Source: Eulemur rufifrons
Lineage: Eukaryota > Chordata > Mammalia > Primates > Lemuridae
NCBI RefSeq assembly: GCF_041146395.1
Contig: NC_090999.1
Location: 65,787,001 to 65,851,000 of the forward strand
Length of the DNA stretch: 64,000 nucleotides
Direction of reading: 5' to 3'
Under the pieces are notes generated by a model. It was not told the origin of the DNA. It searched no databases and saw only the letters and a program-made list of their open reading frames with translations. Position numbers and translations under genes: made by a program. Shown one piece after another: positions 35,907 through 48,723 of this stretch (position 1 is its first letter; each line of letters starts with the position of its first letter).

Positions 35907-36028
35907 CTGGAGAATGTTTGCTGGATGCAGTCAAAGCTGCCCTGTGGGTTGTCTTTGCCCACATTTGACAAATAGAAGTTAAAGTTATGGACTTCATTGA
36001 GGGGATCATTTTTGGGAATTTTGACAAG
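35907..36028 (-). CDS. ELL2: ELL2 exon 3, ELL domain
   Basis: A 122-base exon encodes 40 codons plus two bases of a serine codon finished in exon 4. It begins [20 protein letters not shown] and continues [20 protein letters not shown]. The FNFYLSNVG and GSFDCIQQ segments are characteristic of the N-terminal half of the ELL domain. That half also contains the region bound by EAF1/EAF2 in ELL proteins. The acceptor is 'acccttttag' with a C/T-rich tract, and the donor CCAG|gtaagt is strong. A 27.5-kb intron separates it from exon 2. Confidence 0.98.
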
Positions 36029-36729
36029 CTAAAAGGGTGGGGGGGAGAAGAGAAACACCTCAAGTTATAAATCAAAGATCTTATGACTGACTTACTAATT
36101 TTTCAAGTGACAATCATTTCATACCCAAGCACTTGTGATATACATCTTTACAACATTTAAATGACCAAAATAATTCAAGCAATCTGGCAAGCACGCCTGT
36201 AACTTACCACATTCTTATTTCTATTTTCTACCCTTAAGTGTCAGTAATCACTTCTGCTCGGTAGTTTCTATTCATTTCTAAGAGGAACCCTCTTCATTTC
36301 AAGCTAGCATGTGACTACAGTTTATAGGGAAGAGTTATTAATGAATTTGCTAAAAAGCTCTTCCTCCTTTGAGCTATGTACGTTTTGTTTTTGGCTGACA
36401 TGATTCCCTGCTGCATCGCTTCTGGATATTTAGGTGGTCTCTGAGATACCGTCCCTATCCCAATCTTTTGCTCGCTTAATAAAAACACATTTCAGTTCTT
36501 TCTTTTCTGAGTAGTATTTCTGAAGAAGAATAACTAGCAGCATAAGGTTAATGCCATAATTACATTCAGAGAAAAAAATGTGGCCGGGGTGTTTCTCCTT
36601 GCCTGATGAGTCCATTATTCATCCTCGTGTTTATGGAACAGGGTCAGCAGCCTACAGAGATGATTCTGCAGGCCACTCCCAGGCTGAGCCCCAGGCAACA
36701 CTACAGAACAGGCATTGTGTTTTCTAGGC

Positions 36730-36870
36730 CTTGCTCAAGGTCTAGTGTCCCTACTAGATGGGAAGCCCTATGAGGGAAGGGAGAGGGTTGCTGGAGATGA
36801 CCGAGGCCTGAATCAGCCACATTTTCTGGCACATGGTCAAATCTCAATAAACGCATGTGAATAATTGGAA
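36730..36870 (+). repeat. L2 3' fragment
   Basis: 'gtgtccctactagatgggaa', 'gccctatgagggaaggg' and 'tctggcacatggtcaaatct' with 'caataaacg' fit the L2 3' UTR. Confidence 0.5.
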
Positions 36871-37284
36871 TCTTCTCACTGCCTTTCAACTGCTTCCCCT
36901 TTTCTAGCACCTGAAACCTTTCTTTCCTTGAGTCTGCCATGGTGTTAGATAATAATTTAAAAAGGATTTGTTAGTAAGAATATAAAATACAACTCTCCAC
37001 CCTCCAAACACACAATCTTAGTAATTTAGTAGACAAGTAGGGAGCCCCCTCCTCATTTTTATAATTCTCATTTATATTCCCCCAAATCTGTGCTTTCCAT
37101 TATCAGAAGATGACTCAGTGCTAACTGGCTGCTAAGTGTGTGTATGTGCTCACGTGTGCATGCACATACACACACTCATGACTGTGTTAGCGAAAAGAAC
37201 TGGAGCCATCAATTTCCAACTCCTCCTTCTCTCCTACCCCCAGAAAAAAGTGTAAAAAAAAAAAAAAAAAAGTTAAGCAGAAAG

Positions 37285-37350
37285 ACAATTTGGTGCAGTA
37301 TCTGGCACATAGGAAACATGCAATAAATATTTGTTGAAGGGATGAATGAA
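37285..37350 (+). repeat. L2 3' tail
   Basis: 'tatctggcacataggaaaca', 'tgcaataaatatttgttgaa' and 'gggatgaatgaac' are the L2 3' end. Confidence 0.7.
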
Positions 37351-38643
37351 CATGGAGAAGAAACAGAAAGTCAAAGAAAAATGTCTTTTCACAGAAGACT
37401 CAGAACACTCAAGGAGAACTTGAAATGTTGAGTTCCACCAAAGATGCTGCGTATTAGATAATATTCCATTGAGCCTCCGTCATCCATGAATTTAAACTAT
37501 CTTCGACTCCCTGTTTTAAATTAGTCTCAATCCCTAGAATAACAAGTTTCTGCCTTTATTATCTGTGGGGGCTCTAAAGTTATTCTTTAATTATCCAAAT
37601 TTTCCCCAGCTCTAAAATGCTGTAACTTTGTGAACAAGTCTTAATTTACTCTCTAGGTAGGCACTTATTAGGCTGTCTTACTGGTGGTGTAAACTGAATG
37701 CCTACTTGGCACACACATGCTGGTGACTTCCTAATCCTACAGCAGTGAGGGCAGACAGAGCAGCAGCCAAAGGAATGCTTGCATCAGACACAAAAGAACG
37801 TAAGTCTAGCTGTAACAGCACTCACTGATGTCTGCTCTTTTTTTTTTCGGAGAATAGTAGGATTCTGCTAACAGAGAAGGGATGTGCAATACAGCCTAAA
37901 GCCTCCCTACTGCCTAGGAGAGGAGGTGGACAGGTAAGAAAGGCGTGGACACCTGAATAAAATCCCTTCCCCAACCATGACTCACTTAACTTCCATCCAT
38001 CTTCCCCCTAACCCTGCATCTAGATCTGCAGAACCTGGTTGGGGAGATTTTTATGGTGGCTGAGACTCCATTTCAGGCTTTGGCTTCAGTTTAGGTCTAA
38101 AGTGTTCTTACCCGTGCAGCTCAGGTTTGGGAATACAGTAGCACTTTACCATCAGAGTGTGAAAGATCATCCCATTTGGGAGATTCTACATTTTTAAAAA
38201 CTAGAATCATATAGTTCTTTCCTAGTTTTCAAGAGTAACTGAAGTCTATAATGAAATTCTGCAAATGTTCAGCATTCATTGGAAATTGTTAACTTAATTA
38301 CTGGAGTCATTTAGCTCAGATGTCTACTTAACAGAGTACTATAGGAAAGCTCTTAACAAACCTTTATGTTACTTAAATGTAGGTTTTTCTTTTCTCATCC
38401 TCCAAACTGCCAAATTGTCCAATCCTCCAAACTTAAGTAACATTTATGCTTTTTAAGGTGAAAGAATTATCTCTCTATACATTTTTCCGCTTTATTTTTA
38501 AAAACATGCACACATGCAATTAGAGTCTAGTCTAAATTTGAATAGCTCAATAACAAAAATGCTTGTGTAAATTAATTACTACATACACCCCCTCAAAGCA
38601 TTATGGTCTGGCCTGATGGTAGACACAGAAGACTTTCATAATC

Positions 38644-38940
38644 TTTTTTTTTTTTTTTTGAGACAGAGTGTCACTCTGTTGCCTGGGCTAGAGTGCTGTG
38701 GTGTCAGCCTAGCTCACAGCAACCTCAAACTCCTGGGCTCAAGCGATCCTCCTGTCTCAGCCTCCCGTGCAGGTGAGACTACAGGTATGAGCTACCACGC
38801 CCAGCTAATTTTTCCATTTTTTATAGAGACAGGGTCTTGCTATGCTGTTCTAGCTAGTGTTGAACTCTTGGCCTCAGGTGATCCTCCTGCCTTGGGCTCC
38901 CAAAGTGTTAGGAGTACAGGCATGAGGCACTGCTCCCAAC
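38644..38940 (-). mobile_element. Alu SINE, full-length dimer (sense to ELL2)
   Basis: In reverse orientation it starts with a T tail, 'gagacagagtgtcactctgt' and 'gcctagctcacagcaacctc', and ends 'gcatgaggcactgctcccaa'. Both monomers are present. It reads in the same direction as ELL2. No clear target-site duplication is seen. Confidence 0.93.
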
Positions 38941-38955
38941 TTATATTCTTGTTCT

Positions 38956-38969
38956 TTAAAAGTCTCTTG
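38956..38969. repeat. Target-site duplication, left copy
   Basis: The 14 bases 'ttaaaagtctcttg' are repeated exactly at 39147-39160 and flank the monomeric Alu. Confidence 0.95.
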
Positions 38970-39147
<178 letters not shown>

Positions 39148-39310
39148 TAAAAGTCTCTTGAATAGAAAAAAAGGCATAGACTTAAAAAATATGGTCATGA
39201 CTAGAATAGGAAAGAATCAGATTAAATAGAAATAAAGTCTTAAAAAATCATATATAACCCATGTTATGTACCCACTGAAGTATTCTAAAGATCATGTTAC
39301 ATGTAGATTG

Positions 39311-39495
39311 GAATAGTGGTTCTCAACAAATGGCAATTTTGCCCTCCAAGGAGACATTTGGTCTGGGAGGGTGCTATTGGCATCTAGTGGGAGGCCAGAG
39401 ATACAGCCAAACACCCTACAGTGCACAGAATAGCTCCTACAATAAAGAATTACCCAGTCTGAAATGTCAGTAGGGTCAGGGCTGAGAAATTTTGG
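39311..39495 (-). mobile_element. MER20-like hAT remnant
   Basis: 'gtggttctcaacaaatggca', 'attttgccctccaaggagac', 'ggcatctagtgggaggccag', 'caccctacagtgcacagaat' and 'aaagaattacccagtctgaa' ending 'gctgagaaat' follow the reverse complement of MER20. Confidence 0.8.
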
Positions 39496-42194
39496 ATTAG
39501 AAATAGAAGTAGGTCAATCCCTAACAAGAGAAGTTAGAACTCTAACCTCATTGATTTCTAAAAGTCAATGAAGAAGTGGAAGAAAAAATGGTGTCTTTAA
39601 AGCAATATGAGTACCTGTTTTATTTCAAATGAAAGGAGCCATTTTAACTTATTTGAAACACGTATTCTAGTTTTATAACTTTGAATCAAAAGAAATTGTA
39701 AAGCAAATAAGATAAGTACACATTGGCCACATTTAGAGAATATTTAGCGATAGAGAGAATGTGAAGATTAAGTTTCTACTACAGATTAACTTCTGCAAAT
39801 TTTCCTAAGTATCATAAAGCCAACAAATAAACAAATGGCTTAATGGGAGCTATAAAAAAATACTTTTTTGGAACACCTACACTTGATATCAATTTTTTTT
39901 TAAAAAAAGGTCTTGAAAAGACCATAACTTACTGTGAACAAACTCAAAATAAGAAAAGATCATTTCAGGATAAAGAAAGTGCATCTTCGTACAGTGATAG
40001 TCTCTGAGAATTCTGTTCCTCTATTAAGTTCTAAAAACCTTGTTGGTAATAACAATTATAGAAAAAACTAGCATAGTTTTCGGCTTAAAAAAATACAGAG
40101 TAACTCTTATCTGGAGAGTGCTTTTAATCCCTACCATTCCTCCTTATTCTTACATATACCACACATAGTAAAATTCCCAGGCTGTTAACTATCAGTGACA
40201 AACTATCTCTGGCCTCAATTCTGTGGAAGATAGTACGATAGCAATACTTCACAACAATCTTTCCTTCCCACTTGTAACACCGTGGGTGTGTGTATACAAG
40301 CATCATGCCGACTGGTTGGGGCAAGCATCAGGGTAAATGGTGTTCACTTTGGGACCAAAGGGTGAATCTTGATACATATTATGGTGGTTTTTTTTTTTTT
40401 TTTTTCCTAGCTGTGGAACTAAGGTGGAGGGTGGAGGCTAGGGAATGAGGCGACATGGAGACCAGGCCAATCTGAGTTTCTATATTGCCTTTCCTCAGTG
40501 GTTTTCAGAGTACTGGCAATATAGATGGAATCTCAGGCTTTGTGAGAGCAAGATGTCGCCTGACAATTTTTATATCTTTAAAATTTCAAAAGCTTAAAAT
40601 TACACGGTCTATAGATTTGTATATCTAATTTCCTGAAGATGGTACAAGTTAGATACAAAGTTTATTTGTGTCAATATCCATGTATACTCTTAAAAATGAA
40701 ATAGGCATACTAAGTAGCATTGAGGTTCATAGTTGGTAAGGCTGTGTTAACAGTTTGGCCCAAGTGCAGGAAAGCAGGAGACTCAATGGAAAGAGCAGGT
40801 AATGTATGTTTTGGGGCAGGCAGGGGAGAGGGGCCTTTAAAACAAAACTATGGGGACCTCAGAGTGGACCAGAATCTGTGGGACTGTTGAAAGCCATACC
40901 GAGGGTGGGTCTGAGACCTGATCTAATCTAGAACCATTTCAGAGAGCTAGAGTTTCAGAAGAACTTGTGGATACACATCACTCTCTCTGATATATGGAAG
41001 CCTATACCACATCTTATCTAGATAGTTAATCCTTTCTTTCAAAATGGTTATGAAGTATTTTCTTAAAAACTAGCCTTCAAATTTATGGAATATGAGGAGG
41101 GGGAAGTAAAAATGTACTGACTGCTATTGGTGTGCCTAGGGCCAGCTTTTGAGGACTGGGCTAACCACCTTGGGAAATCAATTCTGAGGCTTGACTTAGA
41201 AACAATCATGGAAGAATATCCTCTTGTAAGATGGACACTTCTCAATTTTAATTAGAGCGTTTTAAGCTTGTCCTACAGGTCAGTGGAGATAACTTTTTAT
41301 TTAGGCACTCATGATCTTGAATTTTTAACTAAATACTTTAAGGAAAAAATATTTTAAAAGTATGAAAAGATTGTGATTCCAAACAGTTTCTTATTCAAGA
41401 TGAAGGATATAAAAATATACTACCGTGTCTCCGCAACTGGAAAAGCAGATTTTAATTTTCATTCCAAAAATGAGAGACTGAAAATCAAAGGTTTAGGACC
41501 ACAATCCACAACCCTCCTCCCAAACTCCAGTCTGTCTTCGATAAAACGCTACAAAGAAAAAGTTTCAGGAAACTTTCAGACATTTATAATTAACGTAAAT
41601 ACTGTATTCCAAGATGTGTAAGTCAAAGTTTCTAATTATTCTGAGATACAAGCTCAGGCATGTGGCAATGGAATACTGTCTGAAAGGTCATTTCAACATC
41701 AAGTCACGGCCCTCCTATTTACATAAGGATCTAGGGCAGAAGCACAATGTGCACACTGCTACAACATTCTCATACAAGTACACTGACATCTGTTCAAAAG
41801 CTGTTGGTACCTTTACTGCAGAGGTTTCCTACCCTTAAGTCAAATACTTTCCACTCAATGTTGGATTGAGGTATATATTAGATTAAAAATGGAACCAGTA
41901 AGTTCTACTTTTTAAAAATGCTTTGTTCTTTTGTGGGTATTACAAATGATTTAAACTTAACAGAGCTCTTCTTTGATAGTAATTCTAAGAGCATTAGTGT
42001 CCAACCTTTTTTACTAAGGTGATTTGTAAATGCTCAATACGATAGTCATGAGCCAGCAGTCTGATATGACAATTCCTGGTCTTAAAGTAGACCCACTGGG
42101 CTCAGAGGACCAAGATCATATAGTTTAATTTCTTCTTTGTATAGATTAGGGACAAAGAGACTCAGTTACTTTTTCAAGGTTATGGCAGTACTTA

Positions 42195-42441
42195 AAATTG
42201 CAATCCCTGCACTCCCAACCCCCTTGCCCTGCTCCCTTGCTATGCTCCCCGGTTGTCTAAAACATCAGTTACCTTGTAACATTTTACATACTATGTTTAC
42301 GGCCTTTCTCCCTCCACTAGAATATAGACTCTGTAAGGACAGAGGTTTTTGCCTGTTGTGTTCCCTCAATATATCACCAGCACCTTGAACGGGTACATGG
42401 CACAAAGTAGTCACTCAATACATATTTGTTGAATGAATGAA
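42195..42441 (+). repeat. L2 3' fragment
   Basis: 'ctccctccactagaatatag', 'actctgtaaggacagaggtt' and 'catggcacaaagtagtcact' ending 'atttgttgaatgaatgaa' match the L2 3' UTR. Confidence 0.8.
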
Positions 42442-42870
42442 AATGTTGATTAATGCCTGAGCCATGCCTAGAACTGAACTGGTTGCTTTCTTTCCACCAG
42501 CATTTCCAAAGCATGCCAAAAAGTTTCCTTATGGAGAAAGGGGATTCTGTCCTCAAAGAAATTTAGAAAATGCCAGGTTAAACAAAATGACTTTCTTTGT
42601 GGAGATCCTTTCACACTGAGTAGTAGTTTTCCAATTTGTATGATGTCAGAACACACCTCCTCCATCCCTCCAATATCCCAGGAGGCCAGCCTGTCTCTTA
42701 ATATTGCTTGACTAACATATCAATTATTTAACTATATATAGGCAGTGTATCTTGGCTTAGATATGGATAAAACTTGCTGTAAGCATTTAAATATTAGAAT
42801 TCTCTGTCGTTCTCAAATTCTTTCCAGACTCTTGATGATTCTGTGATTTCCTAACAATCTATAAAATACA

Positions 42871-42901
42871 TGCAAATATATTCTCTAGAAATATATTTGC
42901 A
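42871..42901. repeat. Inverted repeat with 12-bp arms
   Basis: Arm 'tgcaaatatatt' (42871-42882) and its exact reverse complement (42890-42901) flank a 7-base loop. The stem is too short for a microRNA precursor. Confidence 0.9.
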
Positions 42902-43899
42902 CATGCTATTCAGGTTCTACAGTTTAGGGGCAGAATAGTCTAGAATCAGAACAGAAAATAGGAACCACAACCTGAAAACCACAAGTACTATTTTTTCAAA
43001 CTAGAGCTGCAGTTATGACTTTAGGCCCAACATTATGGGTTTAGGGATGGGAAAAAAAAAAAAAAGCCTCTCAGATCAGCCCAGATATGCAAACCAATGC
43101 CAGTGGGTGGAGGAGTAGGAAGGGAAGAGTACCCTTCCCTGGCAACAGAAAAATTGAAGTATTAGAGAAATCAGTAAGAGCTAAATATTCCTACTGACAG
43201 GGGGTAGAGAGGGTCCAACACATAATAGAAACATTTGAGTTTTCCATATGATAGATATTTTACTGAGGAGTATGAGTAGCACAAAATGCCAAATTTTTCT
43301 AGCACAAAGAGAAATATTGACAGTTATCAAGAAAATTCAGGTCATATAGCAATTAACATAAATAATTCAGGACAAAGTAAGTCCATTTATTTCCCTGCAT
43401 ACATCTTCTTTTGCAAGATGGAAGAAAGGAAAAAAGTAAAGTAGAATAGCTTTCCTCACTATTCTTCATATAGCTCCTCTAGATCTAGTATTAGAATTTC
43501 TTAAATAGTTCTCGATTAAAGAGTTGCGCAGCCCAATACTGAGATTTCTTATTTACTGTTACTTCTGTAGGATATAGTTTTATTAGAAAAATCATTCCTG
43601 AGAATTGCATTCTCATCTCTAATGTATTCTTCTAAATTTATAACCATTTTGAAGAAAACATCATTGATGGCAACATTTCAAAACTAATTTTAAATGAAAT
43701 TACAAGTAAGCAATAACATATATAGAAGTAAAGTACTAATTTTAAAAAATCAGATACACCTATACACTCAGTTGCTATATAACTGAAACTGAAAAAAGTA
43801 CCTTGGGTAGTTTTTGGCTCTCTTAATATGGCTTCTCTATTAATATGAAATCTGCCTTCTAAATGTTGATGTGTCTGGTAAAGTGACACTGATTAATTG

Positions 43900-44220
43900 A
43901 TTCATTCATTTAGTTCATTTATTCCACAAATATTAACTAGGTGCTACTGTACCAGGCACTGTGTAGACTTTTGTGACATATTAGTGAATAAAACAGACAA
44001 TGATGCCTGCCATTGTGGCACATATGTATAGAACTGCAGGAGCGAGATGATGGTGCGTAGGACTAGGCGATGGGAAGAAATGGATGGACTGGGGTTATAT
44101 TTTGCAGCTAAACGCAGCAGGATTCCTAAACATACTGAGTATGATGAATGAAACAGAGAAATTGAGGATGACTCCAAGGTGGGTTGCCTAGAAGAGTGGA
44201 ATTGTTTGAATATGTGTGTG
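43900..44220 (+). repeat. Ancient LINE-like repeat, family unsure
   Basis: 'gttcatttattccacaaata', 'gctactgtaccaggcactgt' and 'agtgaataaaacagacaatg' are followed by 'gatggactggggttatattt' and 'attgaggatgactccaaggt'. It is the same family as at 2036 and 32025, here with an internal deletion. Confidence 0.5.
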
Positions 44221-44884
44221 CGTCCAACACACACACATATAGACATATGTATATATACTATCTTGGATGTGATGATGAGCATCTTCATATAACTGAGTTC
44301 ATTAACCAGCTATGTGTACTTCTTATTTTTAAATACTGTATGACTGACCAATGTTGGTTTCACCAGCAAAAAAGGGGTTTCAAAGTGAGTTTTGTTATGA
44401 TTCATTTTGCAGCTTCATGGCTAAAAATTATTTAGAAGAAACCAGGTGGCTGTGTATGAGTTGGTTGGTGGCTGGGTATTTCCAGGGAACAAAAGGAGAT
44501 GACAGTTACTGAAAGGGAAAGATAGAAATAGCAGATAGTAGAGTTACTGCATCAGGAAAGAGGTATATAGACTATGGAGCATGAGAGAACAGAAAACTTG
44601 TGTTTAAAAATGAATGCAAAATTGAGCCAAATGCAAAAGTGGCTTTTGGAAGAAAAGTGAGAGAGCTATCAAGAGAATTTAAGTAGTTTGTTCAAAATGT
44701 AGTCACAATTGGACTAAGCCACAAGCTCTTTGGTGGCGAAAACTAAAACCTCCCACTGAGTTCAGCGATTCTTATAAAACTATATTTTATTTTTATTTTA
44801 TTACCCAGTCCTTCCCAAAATTTAAATATACTCCATAGAATCGAGGCTCATATAAACTAAATTATCATCATATCCCAAACCTCC

Positions 44885-45710
44885 CACTCTCCCACATTGC
44901 CTATCTTTCCGTTAATAAGCCACCATTCATTAAGTTGCTGAGGTTAATGCGGAGTCAACCTTGACTCTTCTCTCTCTTGTACTACCCCCCCCACCTCTCA
45001 ACATCCATTAAGCTCTCCGGCTTTTCCCTCCTAAATTATTTCTTAAATGTATAATCTCATCTGTGATCTGCTTTGGCTCAATATCACCTCTTGCATGGAC
45101 AACTTGACTTTCAGCCTCCACTTTTGGTCCCCTTCTCAATCCCATTCTCTGATCATTCAGTTTTTATCAAAACTATTCTTATAAAATGCCAGTCTGATCA
45201 TGTCAGTACCAAGGGTCATTTGTTTTTCATGACTCCCTACTACTTATCAGTAGTAGGTCTAAGCTCCTTAATAGGATACATAAGGTTCCTTCTCAACAGA
45301 CCAGCACTCTTGTTGCTAAACAAGTTTAACTGGGCCTCACCCTCCACCTTGTATTTTAAGTTCCAGTAGCAATACTGTGTCACTGGGTTCCAGAACACAC
45401 TGCTCTTGTCCCCTCTTCTTATCTTAGTACATGCTAATTTATCTTTAAGACTCAGCTCAGGAGTTCTTCCCTCAGGGAGACTTTGCTTCCCAGTGGGATG
45501 GGTTAGAAGCCCCTTTTCCTGGCCTCCACAGTCCCCTCACCACTAGGAGTTCACCTCTATTGCCTGCACTACACTGTACCATAAGTACTTGTTTATGTGT
45601 CTTTCTTTCCCACCAGACTGAGTTCTTTGGAGGCAAGTACTGTGGTCTTGCTCACTTTATATTTATCTGGAACTACAGTGAGTGGATACTAAATAAAACA
45701 TTTATTGGAT
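44885..45710 (+). repeat. L2 LINE 3' segment, about 0.8 kb
   Basis: 'gtcaaccttgactcttctct', 'gccagtctgatcatgtcagt', 'taagctccttaataggatac', 'gactcagctcaggagttctt' and 'agactgagttctttggaggc' follow the L2 order. Confidence 0.75.
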
Positions 45711-47184
45711 TTATCTGAAAAAACTTGAAACTAGATTAAATTCACTCAGAAGGTGCCTTATGCCAGGGATACTAAAAAATTATAATGCATTTGAAACAGA
45801 TCACCCAAGAGTCTTTGGAGAGCCAGGGCTCCCTAGAGCAGGCAAAAATAAGTAACAAAATGAAAGGAGGGAGGGGGAAAAGCCCAAACAGCTGCCGGCT
45901 GTGTGGTACAAACATTAGCATGAGAAAGCCCCTGACCTCTCTAGTGCTATGTTTAGCCCCAAAACCTAGGCCAAGTGGCTTCCTGGGTTTGTGGGACTTA
46001 GGTTTATATTATACATTTTTCATTTTAAAGAGTATCTTCATCTTTATTAAAATATTCATGGAATACTCTGGCCTCACAAAATTCCATTTGAAAATATGAT
46101 CCAACCTCTTTAAAACCAATTTGCATTTTAAAGAACTCAGGGAGACCATGCTAATTCTAAATTTAATAATTCTCTTGGTCAAGTAGGAAGTAGAATTTTG
46201 TTTTAAAAAATGGTTTATTTCTCAGAAACAAAGCCCCCAAACCTGAATTCTGTAAGGCAAAAAAAAAAAAAAAAAAAAAATCTTAACTATGAATGACAAC
46301 TTCAATTCATTGCCAATCTTCTCTCCTACTCCCCTGGAGTCTTGAGGAGAGTCCTTTTTGCATGATGCTAGGAGGAGCTGCTGGCAAATGTGGGTGGGCC
46401 TAAAATTTGTACCTGGCAGTCAGCAGCAGTGGAATAAATCTAGTGGAAAGACTGGTACTTGACAGTCCTCAAGATTACCAAAGTTTTGATGAGTGGCCCA
46501 GGCCCTAGATTTTGCAAAACACATTGCTTCATCCTAATCCAATCAATGTCACCATGAAATTTGTGAGTTCAATAAAATAAAAAATAGTTAAATCTGAAGA
46601 ATATTTCTATATAGATTTGGATGTCTATTCAGCTCTTAATGCTGTTTTTTAACATCAATTGCTTCCAAGCCTTTTTGATTGCTTAGTTTTGGAAAAGCTA
46701 CGGAATGTTTTTTTTTTCCAAGATAAATAAATGTCAGAACTTCTCTGGTTTAGGAAAGGGATGATGAGAGCTTGGGGCTGCTAAGGCAGCCACTGTGGTG
46801 ACATCACAGAACCCCCCCAGGGACCAAAGGACCAAACCACGGTCTATACTAAGGAAGGAGAAATAGCAACAAGATACACAATACTCAAGGAATATGACTT
46901 TATAAATTAAATTGTAGTCATATCTTAAATGAAAATGACAAAAGTATGTGCACAAAAATATGCACCTTTATGTGTCCCTTTTTGATGGGAATTAGTGCCA
47001 ACTATTTGAAAGATAGCAAAGGTAGGAAATGGTGTCCTGTCTTCTTTCCCCTTTTTAAAATGCTTTCTTTAGTACTGGATCCCTTTGTGTTTCTAGTACT
47101 AAGTAGTATCTCCTTTAATGGTGTGAGAAGAAAATGAGAGCTTATCTTTAAATATAGATGAAAAGGGAGCAGCCCAACAGACCC

Positions 47185-47420
47185 TATCTAGTGTGCTAGA
47201 TCACAGGCTCTGGAGCAAACTTCCCAGTTTCCACCTTTGGCTCTGGAATCTACTATCTGTATTACCTTGGGCAAGTAATTTAACCTCAGTAATCCCTGGT
47301 TTCCTCATCTGTAAAATGTAGATAATAAAATTACCTACCTCATATGACTATTGTGAAGTTTAGCGATAACCCACCTAAGTTGCTTGGTACAATGCCTGGC
47401 ACATAGTATGTGCCAAAAAA
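47185..47420 (+). repeat. MIR SINE, near full length
   Basis: 'tcacaggctctggagcaaac', 'taccttgggcaagtaattta', 'ggtttcctcatctgtaaaat', 'acaatgcctggcacatagta' and neighbouring text cover the MIR from the tRNA-like head to the 3' end. Confidence 0.9.
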
Positions 47421-47444
47421 ATGTTTGCTCTGGTGATACAAAGA

Positions 47445-47470
47445 CAATATTAGGGAGCTCCCTAATATTG
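47445..47470. repeat. Perfect 26-bp palindrome
   Basis: The half-site 'caatattagggag' is followed directly by its exact reverse complement, with no spacer (centre between 47457 and 47458). Just after it, two imperfect direct copies of 'ttgacct(g)atttgattaa' occur at 47468 and 47503. Confidence 0.97.
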
Positions 47471-47732
47471 ACCTGATTTGATTAATCACCAGCTCTGATT
47501 TGACCTATTTGATTAAGCACATACATGCCTTCCTTAGCATAATGATGTGTTTAATTTTTAAGGCAATTCTCAAATGGTCAAGGTCTGGTAACAAGCATCC
47601 TGTGGGTAATCAAAAGTTGACTATACTCATTCTGAATCCTTGGTATTTACAAAAGTAAGGGGCTACAAGCCTTCTAGGTCAAAGCTTAAGTGTTAGCTGT
47701 AAATAGAAGCCAAAGAAGCTATCTGGGAAAAT

Positions 47733-47751
47733 AAACAAACAAACAAACAAA
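47733..47751. repeat. (AAAC)n microsatellite
   Basis: Four to five short units, 'taaacaaacaaacaaacaa'. Confidence 0.9.
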
Positions 47752-48255
47752 GAAAAGGACTAGCAATATTTCTAACTGTCCCAAACTCAAAGTACAGAGA
47801 GATAAGGTCCAACTACAAATCAGCCACAATAGGTGTCTATGGAAGGCTGAAAAATTAGAGAGGCCTGTTCTTCTAGAACGGTAGCAAACACTGCTTCCCA
47901 ACTGCCCTATCCATAAAAAAATATGCTGTCTTTAGATCTCCAGAGAGCTCCAGATACTAGCTACACCACAACAAAGAAACAAAGAAAATAGAATTAAAGG
48001 TTCTCATGAGAACCACAACTTTGTGACTTTTAACATTCAATCTTCACAAATACAAAAAAAAACCAAAAACAAAACTTTAAAATATTTGTACCAAAGCTAT
48101 TGGTAGCCCTAAAAATGAATAATTTTAATTTTTATGGATCTCTTTCCAAACATCTACTCTGAAAATACATTCCTAAGGTAGGGTTCCATAAAATTTATTT
48201 CTATTCAGTTTTCATTAATCCAATTCACTTGTTAATTTCCTTTCAGCCTGTAAAG

Positions 48256-48723
48256 CAGTGGTCCCCAACCTTTATGGCACCAGGGACCGGTTTCATGGAA
48301 GATAATTTTTAGCATGGACTGGGGGTGGGGGGGATGGTTTCGGGATGATTCAAATGCATTACGGTTATTGTGCAGTGAAACCTCTCTGCTAATGATGATC
48401 TGTATTTGCAGCTGCTCCCCAGCACTAGTATCACTGCCTCAGCTCCACCTCAGATCATCAGGCATTAGAATCTCATAAGGAGTGCACAACCTAGATCCCT
48501 GGCATGCATCGTTTACAGTAGGGTTCATGCTCCTATGAGAATCTAATGCCACTGCTGATCTGGCAGGAGGCGTAGCTCAGGCGGTAATGCCAGTGATGGG
48601 AAGTGGCTGTAAATACAGGTGAAGCTTTGCTTGCTAGCTGCCGCTCACCCACTGCTGTGATGCCTGGTTCCTAACAGACCACGGACTGGTACTGGTCTGT
48701 GGCCCCGCGGTTGGGAACCATGG
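48256..48723 (+). mobile_element. MER1-like hAT-Charlie element with 8-bp TSD
   Basis: The element starts 'cagtggtccccaacctttat' and ends 'ggttgggaaccatgg', an inverted match. The internal arms 'ggcattagaatctcataagg' and 'cctatgagaatctaatgcc' also pair. It is flanked by 'ctgtaaag' (48248-48255) and 'ctataaag' (48724-48731), an 8-base duplication with one mismatch, the size expected for hAT insertions. There is no transposase frame. The family name is from memory. Confidence 0.85.

Noticed and set aside
48570..48590. tRNA-like A box ('gcgtagctcaggcgg')
   Set aside because: It lies inside the MER1-like element, where this text is part of the consensus I recall. No B box or cloverleaf follows.
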